This document shows positions 1 to 7,435 of a DNA stretch of 22,792 bases, in pieces; the stretch's first letter is position 1; each line of letters opens with the position of its first letter. The DNA lies in the NCBI GenBank assembly GCA_041483175.1, contig JBGPFD010000033.1, positions 1 through 22,792 of the forward strand, in the 5' to 3' direction. Position numbers and translations under genes: made by a program. Under the pieces are notes generated by a model. The model had not been told where the DNA came from and ran no database searches. It saw only the letters and a program-made list of their open reading frames with translations. This DNA is from Gp7-AA10 sp041483175. GTDB lineage: Bacteria; Acidobacteriota; Thermoanaerobaculia; Gp7-AA8.

Positions 1-462
1 GCGATGCCGCGATTTCTTGCCGCCGAAGAAGCCTCGAGGAGCGAGAGGGCGGTGTGGGCGGCGCTCGAGGCGGGACGATCCGTATCAATCGACGCCCCGC
101 CGCAGATGCACTACATGGTGATCACCGCGAGCGGCGCGAACGCCTCGCGGCTGCCGCCCGGGTGGTTGGTCGGGCGGGTGGAGGTGGTGGGGAGGGGTGG
201 TGGTGTGATTCGACGCGACTTGCGCATTTCGGACATCGCCGATTTCGGCTTCACGAGGCGCGAGCATTTCTTCGCCTCGCGCAATCCGATACCGCGGACG
301 CCGCTCGATGACATTCACGGGTACGGCATCGGGGCGTGGCTGCACACGGCCGGGCGCATTGCCATGGCGTCGGCGGACGAGATCGCGTCCGTGCGCGCGA
401 CTGCCGCCACCGACCTCCCGCCCGCGACGAAGCTGCAGATCGAGGCGGTCGAGTTCGAATGA
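1..462 (+). CDS. C-terminal part of an unrecognised protein (5' end outside window)
   Basis: The frame is open from the first base. An ATG at position 4 exists but has no convincing ribosome site, so I treat this as the 3' part of a longer gene. The visible 150 or so residues have no transmembrane segment. They alternate short hydrophobic beta-like stretches with charged turns, as in a beta-sandwich domain. The next gene, a GT-C membrane protein, also ends in a soluble beta-rich region, so this could be the tail of a similar membrane enzyme; that is inference only. The stop TGA overlaps the ATG of the next gene (ATGA at 459-462), which ties it to the polysaccharide operon by translational coupling. 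I recognise no catalytic motif and assign no function. Confidence 0.6.
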   Translation, partial: AMPRFLAAEEASRSERAVWAALEAGRSVSIDAPPQMHYMVITASGANASRLPPGWLVGRVEVVGRGGGVIRRDLRISDIADFGFTRREHFFASRNPIPRTPLDDIHGYGIGAWLHTAGRIAMASADEIASVRATAATDLPPATKLQIEAVEFE

Positions 463-2339
463 CGCTGGCGCTCTTCGTCGCCGCATCGCTCATCTCGCCA
501 TTCGTGCTGCTGCGCGGCCGCGCGCTGCAGATGTGGCTTGCGTTGTATGCGGGCGCGTGGCTTCTGTTCGCCGCGCTTGCGCTGCTCGCACGGCCGCTTC
601 GGGTTCCGATCGATCCCTACCTTGCACTGGTCGCGTTCGGCATCGCTGTCACCGCCGGGTTCTGGACTTTCGTCGCCTTTCGTGCGCCGGTCGATCTTCG
701 ATGGAGTGCCACGCGCGCGGCGATTGTCGTCGCGCTTTTCTACGCGGTCGCCATTCCGCTGATGCTGCGAACGCCGATCGACGGCGACGAGCCGTACTAC
801 CTCTTGCTGACCGAATCGCTGCTGCACGACCACGATCTCGATCTCGCCAATCAATACCGCGACCTCGCGCATTCGGCGACCGGACGCATGGATCTCGTGC
901 CGCAGCTCGGCGATCCGGCCGGTCCGCATGGCGAGCGCTACTCGCGTCACGAGCCGTTCTTGCCGCTGCTGATGATTCCCGGATACGCCATCGGTGGGCT
1001 GCCGGGAGCGATCGCCACGATCGCCTTGTTCGGCGCGCTGCTGGCGCGTTCCACGGTGCGGTTGTTCGAAGACGAAGGAATCGACGACGCCACGATTCGC
1101 GCCGTCTTCCCGCTCGTGGCCCTCGGGCCGCCGATCGTTTTCTACGCCGCGCGCATCTGGCCCGAGGTGCCCGCGGCATTTTGTTTCGTCGAAGCCGTGC
1201 GCGGCGTACGGCAGCGGCGGGCGTGGCGATGGGTTCCGGCGCTGTTGGCACTCGTGCTTCTCAAGCTTCGATTCCTCCTCGTCGCGGTCGTGCTGCTGGC
1301 GCGAGCTCTCCGAAGCCGAAAACAGGCGGGGATGGCAATCGCCATCATCATCGTTCCGCTGCTGATCGCCTGGTTCGTCTCCGGCAGCCCCACGAACGTG
1401 CACGCGCTGCGCGAGCTGATTCCCGGCTCTCCGACGGCGATGGTTCGAGGCTTGTTCGGATTGCTGATCGACGGCGCAGCGGGAATTCTGTTCCAGGCGC
1501 CGATCTACCTGTTCGGCGTTCTGGCGCTGGCGCGATGGCGCGAGATGCCCGGCGGTTTCCGCCTCGGCATGAGCGGCGCGGTCCTGTATCTCTTGTACCT
1601 GGTGCCGCGTGCGGAATGGCATGGTGGATGGTCGCCGCCGCTGCGCTACATCGTCTTTCTGATGCCGCTGCTCGCGCTCGGCGTGGCCGCCATGTGGCAG
1701 CGCATCGCCCCCGCCCCGATCATCGTCGCCATGGCGTGGACGATCGCGCTCGTGGTGCACGGGATGGCCTACCCGTGGCGTCTGTTCCACATCGAGAACG
1801 GCGAGAACGTCGCCGGAGAGATGCTCTCCTCGATCTGGCACAGCGACTTCTCGCGCCTCTTCCCGAGTTTCATCCGTCCCAATCTCGCCGCGATCGTCGC
1901 CGCGATCGTTGCCGCGATCATCGTCTTCGTTTTTCGCTCGGGACGCGCGTTGCATCCGGCCGTCGTGGCCCTCGTGCTGGCCGCGTTCTTCGTGATCGGC
2001 CGCCGCCCCGGCGATCGGATCGAGTTCGAGGATGCGCACGTCATCCATCGCGGCGGCCAGCTCTACCCATCCGAATTTCAGGTGCAGCGATTCCTCTATT
2101 CCGGCGGCTGGATCGTGCGGCCGGGTGACTCGGTGAGTTTCCTGGCGCATGGCGGACGGTCGACACTGCAGTACAGCGCCCAGGGCCGGTCGATGATCCA
2201 GCTCGGGAGCAACGCCTACGTGCTGCCGGCGACGGCCGGCCGGACCGCCGCGATTCCGGTGAACCTCCGCGGCGATGGGCGTGTCGAGTTGCGCTGCCTC
2301 GCAGGTGAAGTCAATCTCGACCGGATGGATCATGACTGA
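459..2339 (+). CDS. GT-C-like polytopic membrane glycosyltransferase
   Basis: This 626-residue integral membrane protein has about ten or more hydrophobic segments over residues 1-500 and a soluble beta-rich C-terminal domain (about 510-626). Near residues 108-111 it has the motif DGDEPYYL. This acidic DxDE pattern in the first periplasmic loop is typical of GT-C enzymes of the PMT/ArnT (GT39-like) type, which take sugars from polyprenyl-phosphate donors. The start ATG at 459 overlaps the previous stop and is preferred over an in-frame ATG at 336, which would overlap the upstream gene by more than 120 bases. It heads a run of glycosyltransferase genes, so it probably modifies or builds a surface polysaccharide or glycoprotein at the inner membrane. 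The acceptor and sugar cannot be read from sequence. Confidence 0.75.
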   Translation: MTLALFVAASLISPFVLLRGRALQMWLALYAGAWLLFAALALLARPLRVPIDPYLALVAFGIAVTAGFWTFVAFRAPVDLRWSATRAAIVVALFYAVAIPLMLRTPIDGDEPYYLLLTESLLHDHDLDLANQYRDLAHSATGRMDLVPQLGDPAGPHGERYSRHEPFLPLLMIPGYAIGGLPGAIATIALFGALLARSTVRLFEDEGIDDATIRAVFPLVALGPPIVFYAARIWPEVPAAFCFVEAVRGVRQRRAWRWVPALLALVLLKLRFLLVAVVLLARALRSRKQAGMAIAIIIVPLLIAWFVSGSPTNVHALRELIPGSPTAMVRGLFGLLIDGAAGILFQAPIYLFGVLALARWREMPGGFRLGMSGAVLYLLYLVPRAEWHGGWSPPLRYIVFLMPLLALGVAAMWQRIAPAPIIVAMAWTIALVVHGMAYPWRLFHIENGENVAGEMLSSIWHSDFSRLFPSFIRPNLAAIVAAIVAAIIVFVFRSGRALHPAVVALVLAAFFVIGRRPGDRIEFEDAHVIHRGGQLYPSEFQVQRFLYSGGWIVRPGDSVSFLAHGGRSTLQYSAQGRSMIQLGSNAYVLPATAGRTAAIPVNLRGDGRVELRCLAGEVNLDRMDHD

Positions 2340-3126
2340 CGTCGCGGCGATCGTTCTCGATGCCACCGGCGGCGGGGACATGCTGCACGCCTGCCTCGAC
2401 TCGATCCACAATCAGAGCGTCGCGCCGCGCGAGATCGTCGTGTTCGACAACGGCTCGCCGTCGCCGGTTGGTGCCCAGGGGGCGCGCGTGATCCGCAGCG
2501 AGACGAACATCGGGTTCGCGGCCGGCGTGAATGAAGCCTACCGGCAGACGCGATCGGAGTTCGTTGCGTTGATCAACAACGACGTCGTCCTCGATCGCGA
2601 CTGGTTCGCGGTTGTGCTGCAGGTGCTGGAGATCGACAGGAAAGCGGGCGCCGTGCAGACTGTCATCCGCCGCGACGAACGCACGGTCGACGGCGCCGGC
2701 ATCGACATTCGCGACGGCACCTACCGGCAGGCAGGTCACCTGCTGCCGATCGGCGGCGTGATGCCGCCGGCGTGGGGCGTCTCGGCGACGGCGACGCTCT
2801 ATCGCCGCGCGGCCCTCGGAGAGCGCGTCTTCGATCCGCGATTCTTCGCCTACTACGAGGATGCCGAACTCTCGGCGCGCCTGCATGAGGGCGGATGGAG
2901 CACCCTCGTCCTTCCGATCGTGAAGGCCACCCACCTCGGATCGCGTTCCGCCGCGCTCCTGGGCACGCGCGCGCGCCGTTTGCGCACGCGCAACCGCTAC
3001 TTCGTGGCGCGCATGCATCGCGGCGTGGGCCGCGTCGGCGCGCTGCTCCGCGAAGATCTCGTCCTGCTGGCCCGAGGAGAGTCGAGCGTCCGTGGCATCA
3101 TCGAGGGACTGTGTTCTCGGTTGTGA
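2332..3126 (+). CDS. Glycosyltransferase family 2 (rhamnosyltransferase-like)
   Basis: The 264-residue protein has a GT-A fold of GT2 type. The nucleotide-binding start is followed by VFDNGS (about residues 37-42), then NIGFAAGVN (59-67) and INND (81-84), where the metal/UDP-binding DxD-like acid lies. The catalytic-base motif FAYYEDAELSARL is near 172-184. WbbL-like rhamnosyltransferases share this order of motifs. The chosen ATG at 2332 overlaps the previous stop by 8 bases; an earlier in-frame start (2275) would extend into the upstream gene without family support. There is no membrane segment, so it should act in the cytoplasm and add one sugar to the lipid-linked precursor. It lacks the longer C-terminus of the two later GT2 paralogues. 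Donor sugar unknown. Confidence 0.85.
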   Translation: MTDVAAIVLDATGGGDMLHACLDSIHNQSVAPREIVVFDNGSPSPVGAQGARVIRSETNIGFAAGVNEAYRQTRSEFVALINNDVVLDRDWFAVVLQVLEIDRKAGAVQTVIRRDERTVDGAGIDIRDGTYRQAGHLLPIGGVMPPAWGVSATATLYRRAALGERVFDPRFFAYYEDAELSARLHEGGWSTLVLPIVKATHLGSRSAALLGTRARRLRTRNRYFVARMHRGVGRVGALLREDLVLLARGESSVRGIIEGLCSRL

Positions 3127-4193
3127 TCGCCACGCAGGATGTGGTCGGCGCGCGGATGGCCGGCCCCGGCATTCGCGCCTGGAATCTGGCCCGAGAACTC
3201 AGGAAGCACTTTCCGACGTCCGTGGTCGCGGAGCTCGAAGGGGGGCCTGACCCCCTCGTTCTGCAGCGAGGATCGCGCGCCGCGCGCGAGGCGATGCATG
3301 ACGCAGCGGTGCTGATCGCGCAGCCGGCGCGCGGATTTCATCGCCGTCGGCGCGGGCAAAGAGTGGTGTTCGATCTCTTCGATCCGATTCTACTCGAGCT
3401 GCGCGAGATGTACGGCGGCCACCCGTCGCTGCGGCAGCGGATTCATTTCGCCGCGGAGCAATGGCGGCTGAAGCGTGCGCTCGGCGACGGTGATCTGCTT
3501 TTCTGCGCCGCGCCGGCCCAGCGCGAGCTGTACGACGTGCCCCCGGAACGGCTGATCGAAGTGCCTTTCGGAGTCGATCTGGAGGAGATCGCGCCGGCCG
3601 AGGAGCGGCAAGACGTGGTGGTGTGGGGCGGCGGGACGTGGGAATGGCTCGATCCACGCACCGCCGTCGACGCCGTCGTCCGTCTGAACCACGAAGGCGT
3701 CTCCTGCCGTCTCCTCTTTCTCGGCCGCGCGCGGCCGAATCGCGCGCTGGTCGACCGCCGCCGCGAAGATCGCATCGATCAGCTTCTGGCAGGCGGCCAC
3801 GCCTTTCTCATGGCCAACGACGACTGGGTGCCGTACGCCGAGCGCCTGTCGTGGCTGCGGCGGGCCAAAATCGCTATGATGCTCCACCGTTCCACGCCGG
3901 AGGCCCGCTACTCGATCCGCACGCGTCTGTTCGACGCGATCGTCACGGCCACTCCGGTAATTGCCACCGAAGAAGGCTTTGCGGCGGAGCTGGTCGCCCG
4001 GGAGAGATTGGGGATCGTGGTGCCGCCGTCGGATGTGAGCGCTGTCGCCGGGGCAATTCGGCGGCTGCTGCAGGACGACGCTTTTCACGGACAATGCGTA
4101 TCAAACCTCGAACGAATCCGGCCGCGGTTTGCCTGGCCGGTCGTGGCGCGCCCGTTGGTTGAGGCAGTGAGTCGATGGCAGAGGCAGTCCTGA
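3111..4193 (+). CDS. Glycosyltransferase, GT4/GT-B-like
   Basis: The 360-residue protein has two Rossmann-like halves of GT-B type. The N-terminal half starts MFSVVIATQDVVG and carries a glycine-rich acceptor-site segment AGPGIRAWNLA. The C-terminal donor-binding half has RYSIRTRLFDAIVTATPVI followed by EEGFAAELV, the usual place of the GT4 E-x7-E-type donor motif. I chose GTG at 3111 because it follows a good GAGGG ribosome site and begins at the first beta strand; it overlaps the preceding gene by 16 bases. An upstream in-frame ATG at 2895 would lie wholly inside the GT2 gene. A small GC palindrome at about 3239-3257 is read in frame as EGGPDPL. It is probably a cytoplasmic transferase for surface glycan assembly; the substrate is unknown. 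Confidence 0.75.
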   Translation: MFSVVIATQDVVGARMAGPGIRAWNLARELRKHFPTSVVAELEGGPDPLVLQRGSRAAREAMHDAAVLIAQPARGFHRRRRGQRVVFDLFDPILLELREMYGGHPSLRQRIHFAAEQWRLKRALGDGDLLFCAAPAQRELYDVPPERLIEVPFGVDLEEIAPAEERQDVVVWGGGTWEWLDPRTAVDAVVRLNHEGVSCRLLFLGRARPNRALVDRRREDRIDQLLAGGHAFLMANDDWVPYAERLSWLRRAKIAMMLHRSTPEARYSIRTRLFDAIVTATPVIATEEGFAAELVARERLGIVVPPSDVSAVAGAIRRLLQDDAFHGQCVSNLERIRPRFAWPVVARPLVEAVSRWQRQS

Positions 4194-5185
4194 CAGAGAT
4201 CGATGTGGTGCCGCCGCCCCCGGCGGCCGCGGCGATCGAATTATCGATCCTCATCGTGACCTGGAACAGCGAGCGGTGGATCGAGCGCTGCCTGCGCGCG
4301 ATTCCGGCTGCGTGCAAAGGCCTGTCGTACGAAGTCGTGCTTTACGACAACTCGTCGTCGGACGGCACTCTCCGTGTGGCGCAGGCGATCCCGTGCGCGG
4401 CGGTGATCGCCGGCGCATCCAACGACGGCTTCGCCGCGGCGGTCAATCGCGCCGCATTGCAGGCGCGCGGACCCTACCTCTTTTTTCTCAATCCCGATTG
4501 CGAGCTTGGTCCGCGCTCGCTCACGCTGCTCGTCGATTTTCTCGCCAACCATCCGGCTGCTGCTGCGGCGGCGCCGCTGCTGGCCGACGAGGCAGGATCG
4601 TCGCAGCGCGAGTTTCAGCTCCGCCGTTTTCCGACCGTCTGGAGCTTCGCCGCGGAAGTGCTGGCCATCGAGAAGCTGATCCCGTCGAATGGCATCACGG
4701 CGAAGTATCGCTATCGCGATCTCGACCTCAGCCGGCCGCAGCGAGTGGATCAGCCGGCGGGCGCCGCGCTTCTGCTGCGGCGCGAGGCGTTCGACGAGGT
4801 CGGTCCGCTCGACGAGCGCTTCTGGCCGGCGTGGTTCGAAGACGTCGATTATTGCCGCCGCTTCGCCGCGGCGGGAAAAGAGATGTGGGTCGTCCCCGCG
4901 GCGCAGGCGCGCCACGTCGGCGGCGCCAGCCTGGAGCACGTGCCGTTCGCCCGTTTCGTCGACCTGTGGTACGCGAATCTGTGGCGCTACGCGCGCAAGT
5001 GGTTCCCTGCCGGCGAGGCGGAAGCGCTACGCTGGATCATCATGGTGGGAATGATTCTGCGATTTCCGGCGGCGATCGCCGGCATAGCGCATCCGGAAGC
5101 GGGGCGCTGGAACGCGCTGATGGCGTATGCCACGGTGTTGAAGAAGGCATTCAAGCGATGGGACGATCGGTCACCGTCGTCCTGA
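4175..5185 (+). CDS. Glycosyltransferase family 2
   Basis: The 336-residue GT2 enzyme has a 20-residue Pro/Ala-rich leader before the fold starts at ELSILIVTWNS (22-32). Motifs are LYDNSSSDGT (56-65), NDGFAAAVN (83-91), FFLNPDCEL (103-111, DxD equivalent) and WFEDVDYCRRF (220-230, catalytic-base region). The C-terminal third has a hydrophobic stretch with amphipathic character near residues 285-310, as often seen in membrane-associated rhamnosyltransferase-like GT2 proteins. The start ATG overlaps the GT4-like gene by 19 bases. It is a paralogue of the next gene; the two share the start pattern (I)LITWNS and the motif order, so one probably arose by duplication. It would add a residue to the lipid-linked polysaccharide on the cytoplasmic side. 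Confidence 0.85.
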   Translation: MAEAVLTEIDVVPPPPAAAAIELSILIVTWNSERWIERCLRAIPAACKGLSYEVVLYDNSSSDGTLRVAQAIPCAAVIAGASNDGFAAAVNRAALQARGPYLFFLNPDCELGPRSLTLLVDFLANHPAAAAAAPLLADEAGSSQREFQLRRFPTVWSFAAEVLAIEKLIPSNGITAKYRYRDLDLSRPQRVDQPAGAALLLRREAFDEVGPLDERFWPAWFEDVDYCRRFAAAGKEMWVVPAAQARHVGGASLEHVPFARFVDLWYANLWRYARKWFPAGEAEALRWIIMVGMILRFPAAIAGIAHPEAGRWNALMAYATVLKKAFKRWDDRSPSS

Positions 5186-6117
5186 TCACCTGGAACAGCG
5201 CTCCGTATCTTCGCCGCTGCCTCGACGGCATCGCCGGGCAACGGCACGGCGACCTGGAGCTGATTCACGTCGACAACGCGTCGGCGGATGAATCGGCGGC
5301 GCGCGTGCGCGAACGATTTCCGCAATGCACGCAGATTGTCAATGGCCAGAACCGCGGCTTCTCGGCAGCGGTGAATCAGGCCGTGCGCATCGCACGCGGC
5401 GATTTCGTGCTCCTCTGCAATCCCGACGCGTTCCTCACTCCCGACTACATCGCGGGCATCGTGGAGGCCTTCGAGACCGCGGACGTGTCGTTCGGAATGG
5501 CCACCGGCACGCTGCTCCGCGCGCGCGGCGTTGCCATCGAGCCGACGGAGGGGATCGATTCGCTCGGAATCCGCATGACGCGCAGTGGCCGGCATCTGGA
5601 CATCGACAACCCGACAACCGGGCAACCCGACAACGAGGTGTTCGGCGTCTCCGGTGCCGCTGGAATGTACAAGAAATCATTTATCAATGATGTAACAATT
5701 AAAGATGAGTTTTTAGATGAAGACTTTTTCGCCTACCGCGAAGATGCCGATGTCGCCTGGCGCGGCCGGCTGTTCGGATGGCGTGCCATGCTCGTTCCTC
5801 ATGCCCTTGCCTATCACGTGCGCGCGGTGACCCCGAGCGCGCGGCGTTCGCTTCCGGCATCGATCAACATGCACTCGGTGAAGAACCGCTTTCTGTTGCG
5901 CCTGAAGAACGAAGGCGCGTATCTGGCGCTGCGCAACGCGCCGTTCGAGCTCTTTCGCGATCTGCTCACCATCGCCGCCGTGTTCAGCATCGAGCGCAGT
6001 TCGCTCCCGGCGCTCGGCTGGCTATGGAAGAACCGACGCCGGATTCGCGAGAAGCGGCGCGCCGTGCAGCAGCGCCGCCGCGTCTCCGACCGCCAGCTTG
6101 CGAGGTGGTTTCGTTGA
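5158..6117 (+). CDS. Glycosyltransferase family 2 with an internal AT-rich coding island
   Basis: The 319-residue GT2 enzyme starts MGRSVTVVLITWNS, with VDNASADES (38-46), NRGFSAAVN (65-73), LCNPDAF (86-92) and the base motif FFAYREDADVAWRG (190-203). The C-terminus is basic (many Arg, residues 290-319) and may bind the membrane surface. ATG 5158 overlaps the previous gene by 28 bases and begins exactly at the fold. Codons for residues 172-191 (5671-5730) are only 23% GC, using TTA, AAA, ATT, TTT and GTA, whereas flanking codons are strongly GC-ended. The frame stays open and the encoded residues lead into the conserved EDxD motif, so the protein looks intact. Role: addition of one sugar in surface glycan synthesis; donor unknown. 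Confidence 0.85.
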   Translation: MGRSVTVVLITWNSAPYLRRCLDGIAGQRHGDLELIHVDNASADESAARVRERFPQCTQIVNGQNRGFSAAVNQAVRIARGDFVLLCNPDAFLTPDYIAGIVEAFETADVSFGMATGTLLRARGVAIEPTEGIDSLGIRMTRSGRHLDIDNPTTGQPDNEVFGVSGAAGMYKKSFINDVTIKDEFLDEDFFAYREDADVAWRGRLFGWRAMLVPHALAYHVRAVTPSARRSLPASINMHSVKNRFLLRLKNEGAYLALRNAPFELFRDLLTIAAVFSIERSSLPALGWLWKNRRRIREKRRAVQQRRRVSDRQLARWFR

Positions 6118-7289
6118 AGATCGCCATCCTGGGCACGCGGGGTGTCCCACCGCGATACGGCGGATTTGAGACCTTCGCCGCGGAATTGGGAACCCGGCTC
6201 GTGGTACGGGGACATCAGGTCGTGGTGTATTGCCGCGGTGTCATCCCGAGCGTAGCGAGGGAGCCGGGGAATTTGGGTGGCGCGACAGCGGGACTTCCGG
6301 GCGCCGCCCGTGCCCCCAGGCCCCTCGCTGACGCTCGGGGTGACACCTGGAACGGCATCGAGCGCATCGTTCTCCCTGCCATGCATCATAAATATCTCGA
6401 GACCGTCAGCCATTCGTTTCTCTCCGCCCTCGACGCGCTGCGCCGCGACTTCGATGCGCTGCTGGTCTGCAATGCCGCCAACGCTTTCGTCCTGCCGCTG
6501 CTCCGCGCCGCGCGCATCCCGGTGGCGATCAACGTCGACGGAATCGAGCGGCACCGCCGGAAGTGGAACATCCTCGGCCGCGCCGTCTACGCGGCCGGCG
6601 AATCGTTCTCCGTCCTCTTCGCGGATCGGATCGTGGCCGACGCCGCGGTGATCGCCGACTACTACCGCGAACATCACGGGGCGCATGCGACCGTCATCCC
6701 GTATGGCGCCGAGTTTCCCGCCGAGGAGGAAAGCGACGTTCTGCAGCGCCTCGGTCTCGCGCCGCGGAACTACATCCTGTACGTCAGCCGCTTCGAGCCG
6801 GAGAACAATCCCCTGGAAGTGGTTCTGGCGTATGAGAAATGTGGTTCTCGTGTCCCGCTGGTCATGCTCGGCGAGGGACTCTACGCGAAGGATCTCGTGC
6901 GCGAGCTGCAGCGGCACGCGAGCCAGCGGATTCTCTTTCCCGGCGCGCTCTACGGGGCCGATTACCGCACGCTGCAGCGCCATGCGATGCTCTACATCCA
7001 GGCGACGGAGGTCGGCGGGACGCATCCGGCGATGATCGAGGCGATGGCCGCCGGCGGCTGCGTGCTGGCCCACGACACCCCGGAGAACCGAGAAGTCGGA
7101 GGGGACGCAGTGCGTTATTTCAGGCTCCGGCCCGCGGAAACTCTGTCAGGTATGCTTTGCCAGTGGTTCGCATCGCCGGATCTCCGGGAGGCGATGCGGA
7201 CGGCGGCCACGGGGCGGGCGAGAGAGAAATACCGGTGGGAAGCGGTGACCGACGCCTACGAGAGGCTCTTTGGCGAGCTCACCCGCTAG
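6114..7289 (+). CDS. GT4 glycosyltransferase with DUF1972-type N-terminus
   Basis: The 391-residue protein opens with KIAILGTRGVPPRYGGFETFA, the hallmark of the DUF1972 rhamnosyl/galactosyl-type GT4 family. It also has INVDGIERHRRKWN (about 139-152) and the donor-side motif THPAMIEAMAAGGCV. TTG at 6114 is the chosen start because GAGGTGG lies just upstream and the overlap with the previous stop is 4 bases; a GTG at 6105 is possible. Residues 42-78 are an extra low-complexity segment between YCR and WNGIERIVLP. The DNA under it is a palindromic repeat (6238-6346), so the segment looks like a repeat inserted in frame at a surface loop. The core motifs on both sides are intact, so the enzyme may still work. 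It is the last gene of the tightly overlapping run. Confidence 0.85.
   Translation: MKIAILGTRGVPPRYGGFETFAAELGTRLVVRGHQVVVYCRGVIPSVAREPGNLGGATAGLPGAARAPRPLADARGDTWNGIERIVLPAMHHKYLETVSHSFLSALDALRRDFDALLVCNAANAFVLPLLRAARIPVAINVDGIERHRRKWNILGRAVYAAGESFSVLFADRIVADAAVIADYYREHHGAHATVIPYGAEFPAEEESDVLQRLGLAPRNYILYVSRFEPENNPLEVVLAYEKCGSRVPLVMLGEGLYAKDLVRELQRHASQRILFPGALYGADYRTLQRHAMLYIQATEVGGTHPAMIEAMAAGGCVLAHDTPENREVGGDAVRYFRLRPAETLSGMLCQWFASPDLREAMRTAATGRAREKYRWEAVTDAYERLFGELTR
6238..6346. repeat. Palindromic repeat lying in frame inside a coding sequence
   Basis: The left arm starts GTGTCATCCCGAGCGT and ends CGAGGG (6238-6261). The right arm at 6321-6346 is its reverse complement apart from one substitution and one extra base. 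The inside is GC-rich. The arm consensus (GTCATCC, GAGC, GAGG/GAAGG) matches the arms of the element between pyrR and pyrB at 16774-16857, so both belong to one dispersed family. Here the element is translated without a stop as part of the DUF1972-type glycosyltransferase. Confidence 0.8.
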
Positions 7290-7293
7290 GGCT

Positions 7294-7358
7294 CTCTGCA
7301 CAAGTTCGAGTTTCCTCCCCCGCACCGCGGGGGCGAAGGAGTTCGAGCTCATGCAGAG
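7294..7358. repeat. Imperfect inverted repeat/hairpin after the glycosyltransferase run
   Basis: CTCTGCA at 7294-7300 pairs with TGCAGAG at 7352-7358. Between them AGTTCGAG and CCCCCGC on the left match GCGGGGG and AGTTCGAGCT on the right with a few mismatches. It occupies most of the gap between two genes. It could end or attenuate transcription between the glycosyltransferases and the priming enzyme. There is no T-run, so a classical intrinsic terminator is not supported. Confidence 0.6.
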
Positions 7359-7407
7359 GTTCCCTGGACGGTCCCCCGGCGAGCTCCGTATACGCAACGG
7401 CGGCCTT

Positions 7408-7419
7408 TTGACATACATT
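7408..7419 (+). promoter_or_regulatory. Weak candidate promoter for the priming transferase gene
   Basis: A perfect TTGACA lies at 7408-7413 and is followed at once by TACATT (7414-7419). Used as a -35, TTGACA has only a poor -10 at the right spacing, overlapping the ATG at 7436. Used as a -10, TACATT would give a leader of about 10 bases. No ribosome site precedes the ATG. Either reading is tentative. Confidence 0.25.
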
Positions 7420-7435
7420 CGAAACGAACGATTCG

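Noticed and set aside
315..2411. Very long open frame on the minus strand opposite the GT-C gene
   Set aside because: Composition is Arg/Asp/Glu/Gln-rich with no fold or motif, a typical mirror of GC-ended codons. The + strand frame has clear membrane segments and a motif.
2895..3110. Upstream extension of the GT4-like gene to an earlier ATG
   Set aside because: It would lie wholly inside the preceding GT2 gene and encodes Arg/His/Pro-rich sequence; GTG 3111 has a good ribosome site.
3239..3257. GGGGGCCTGACCCCC palindrome in the GT4-like gene
   Set aside because: It is too short to separate from chance in GC-rich DNA, and it reads as ordinary codons (EGGPDPL).
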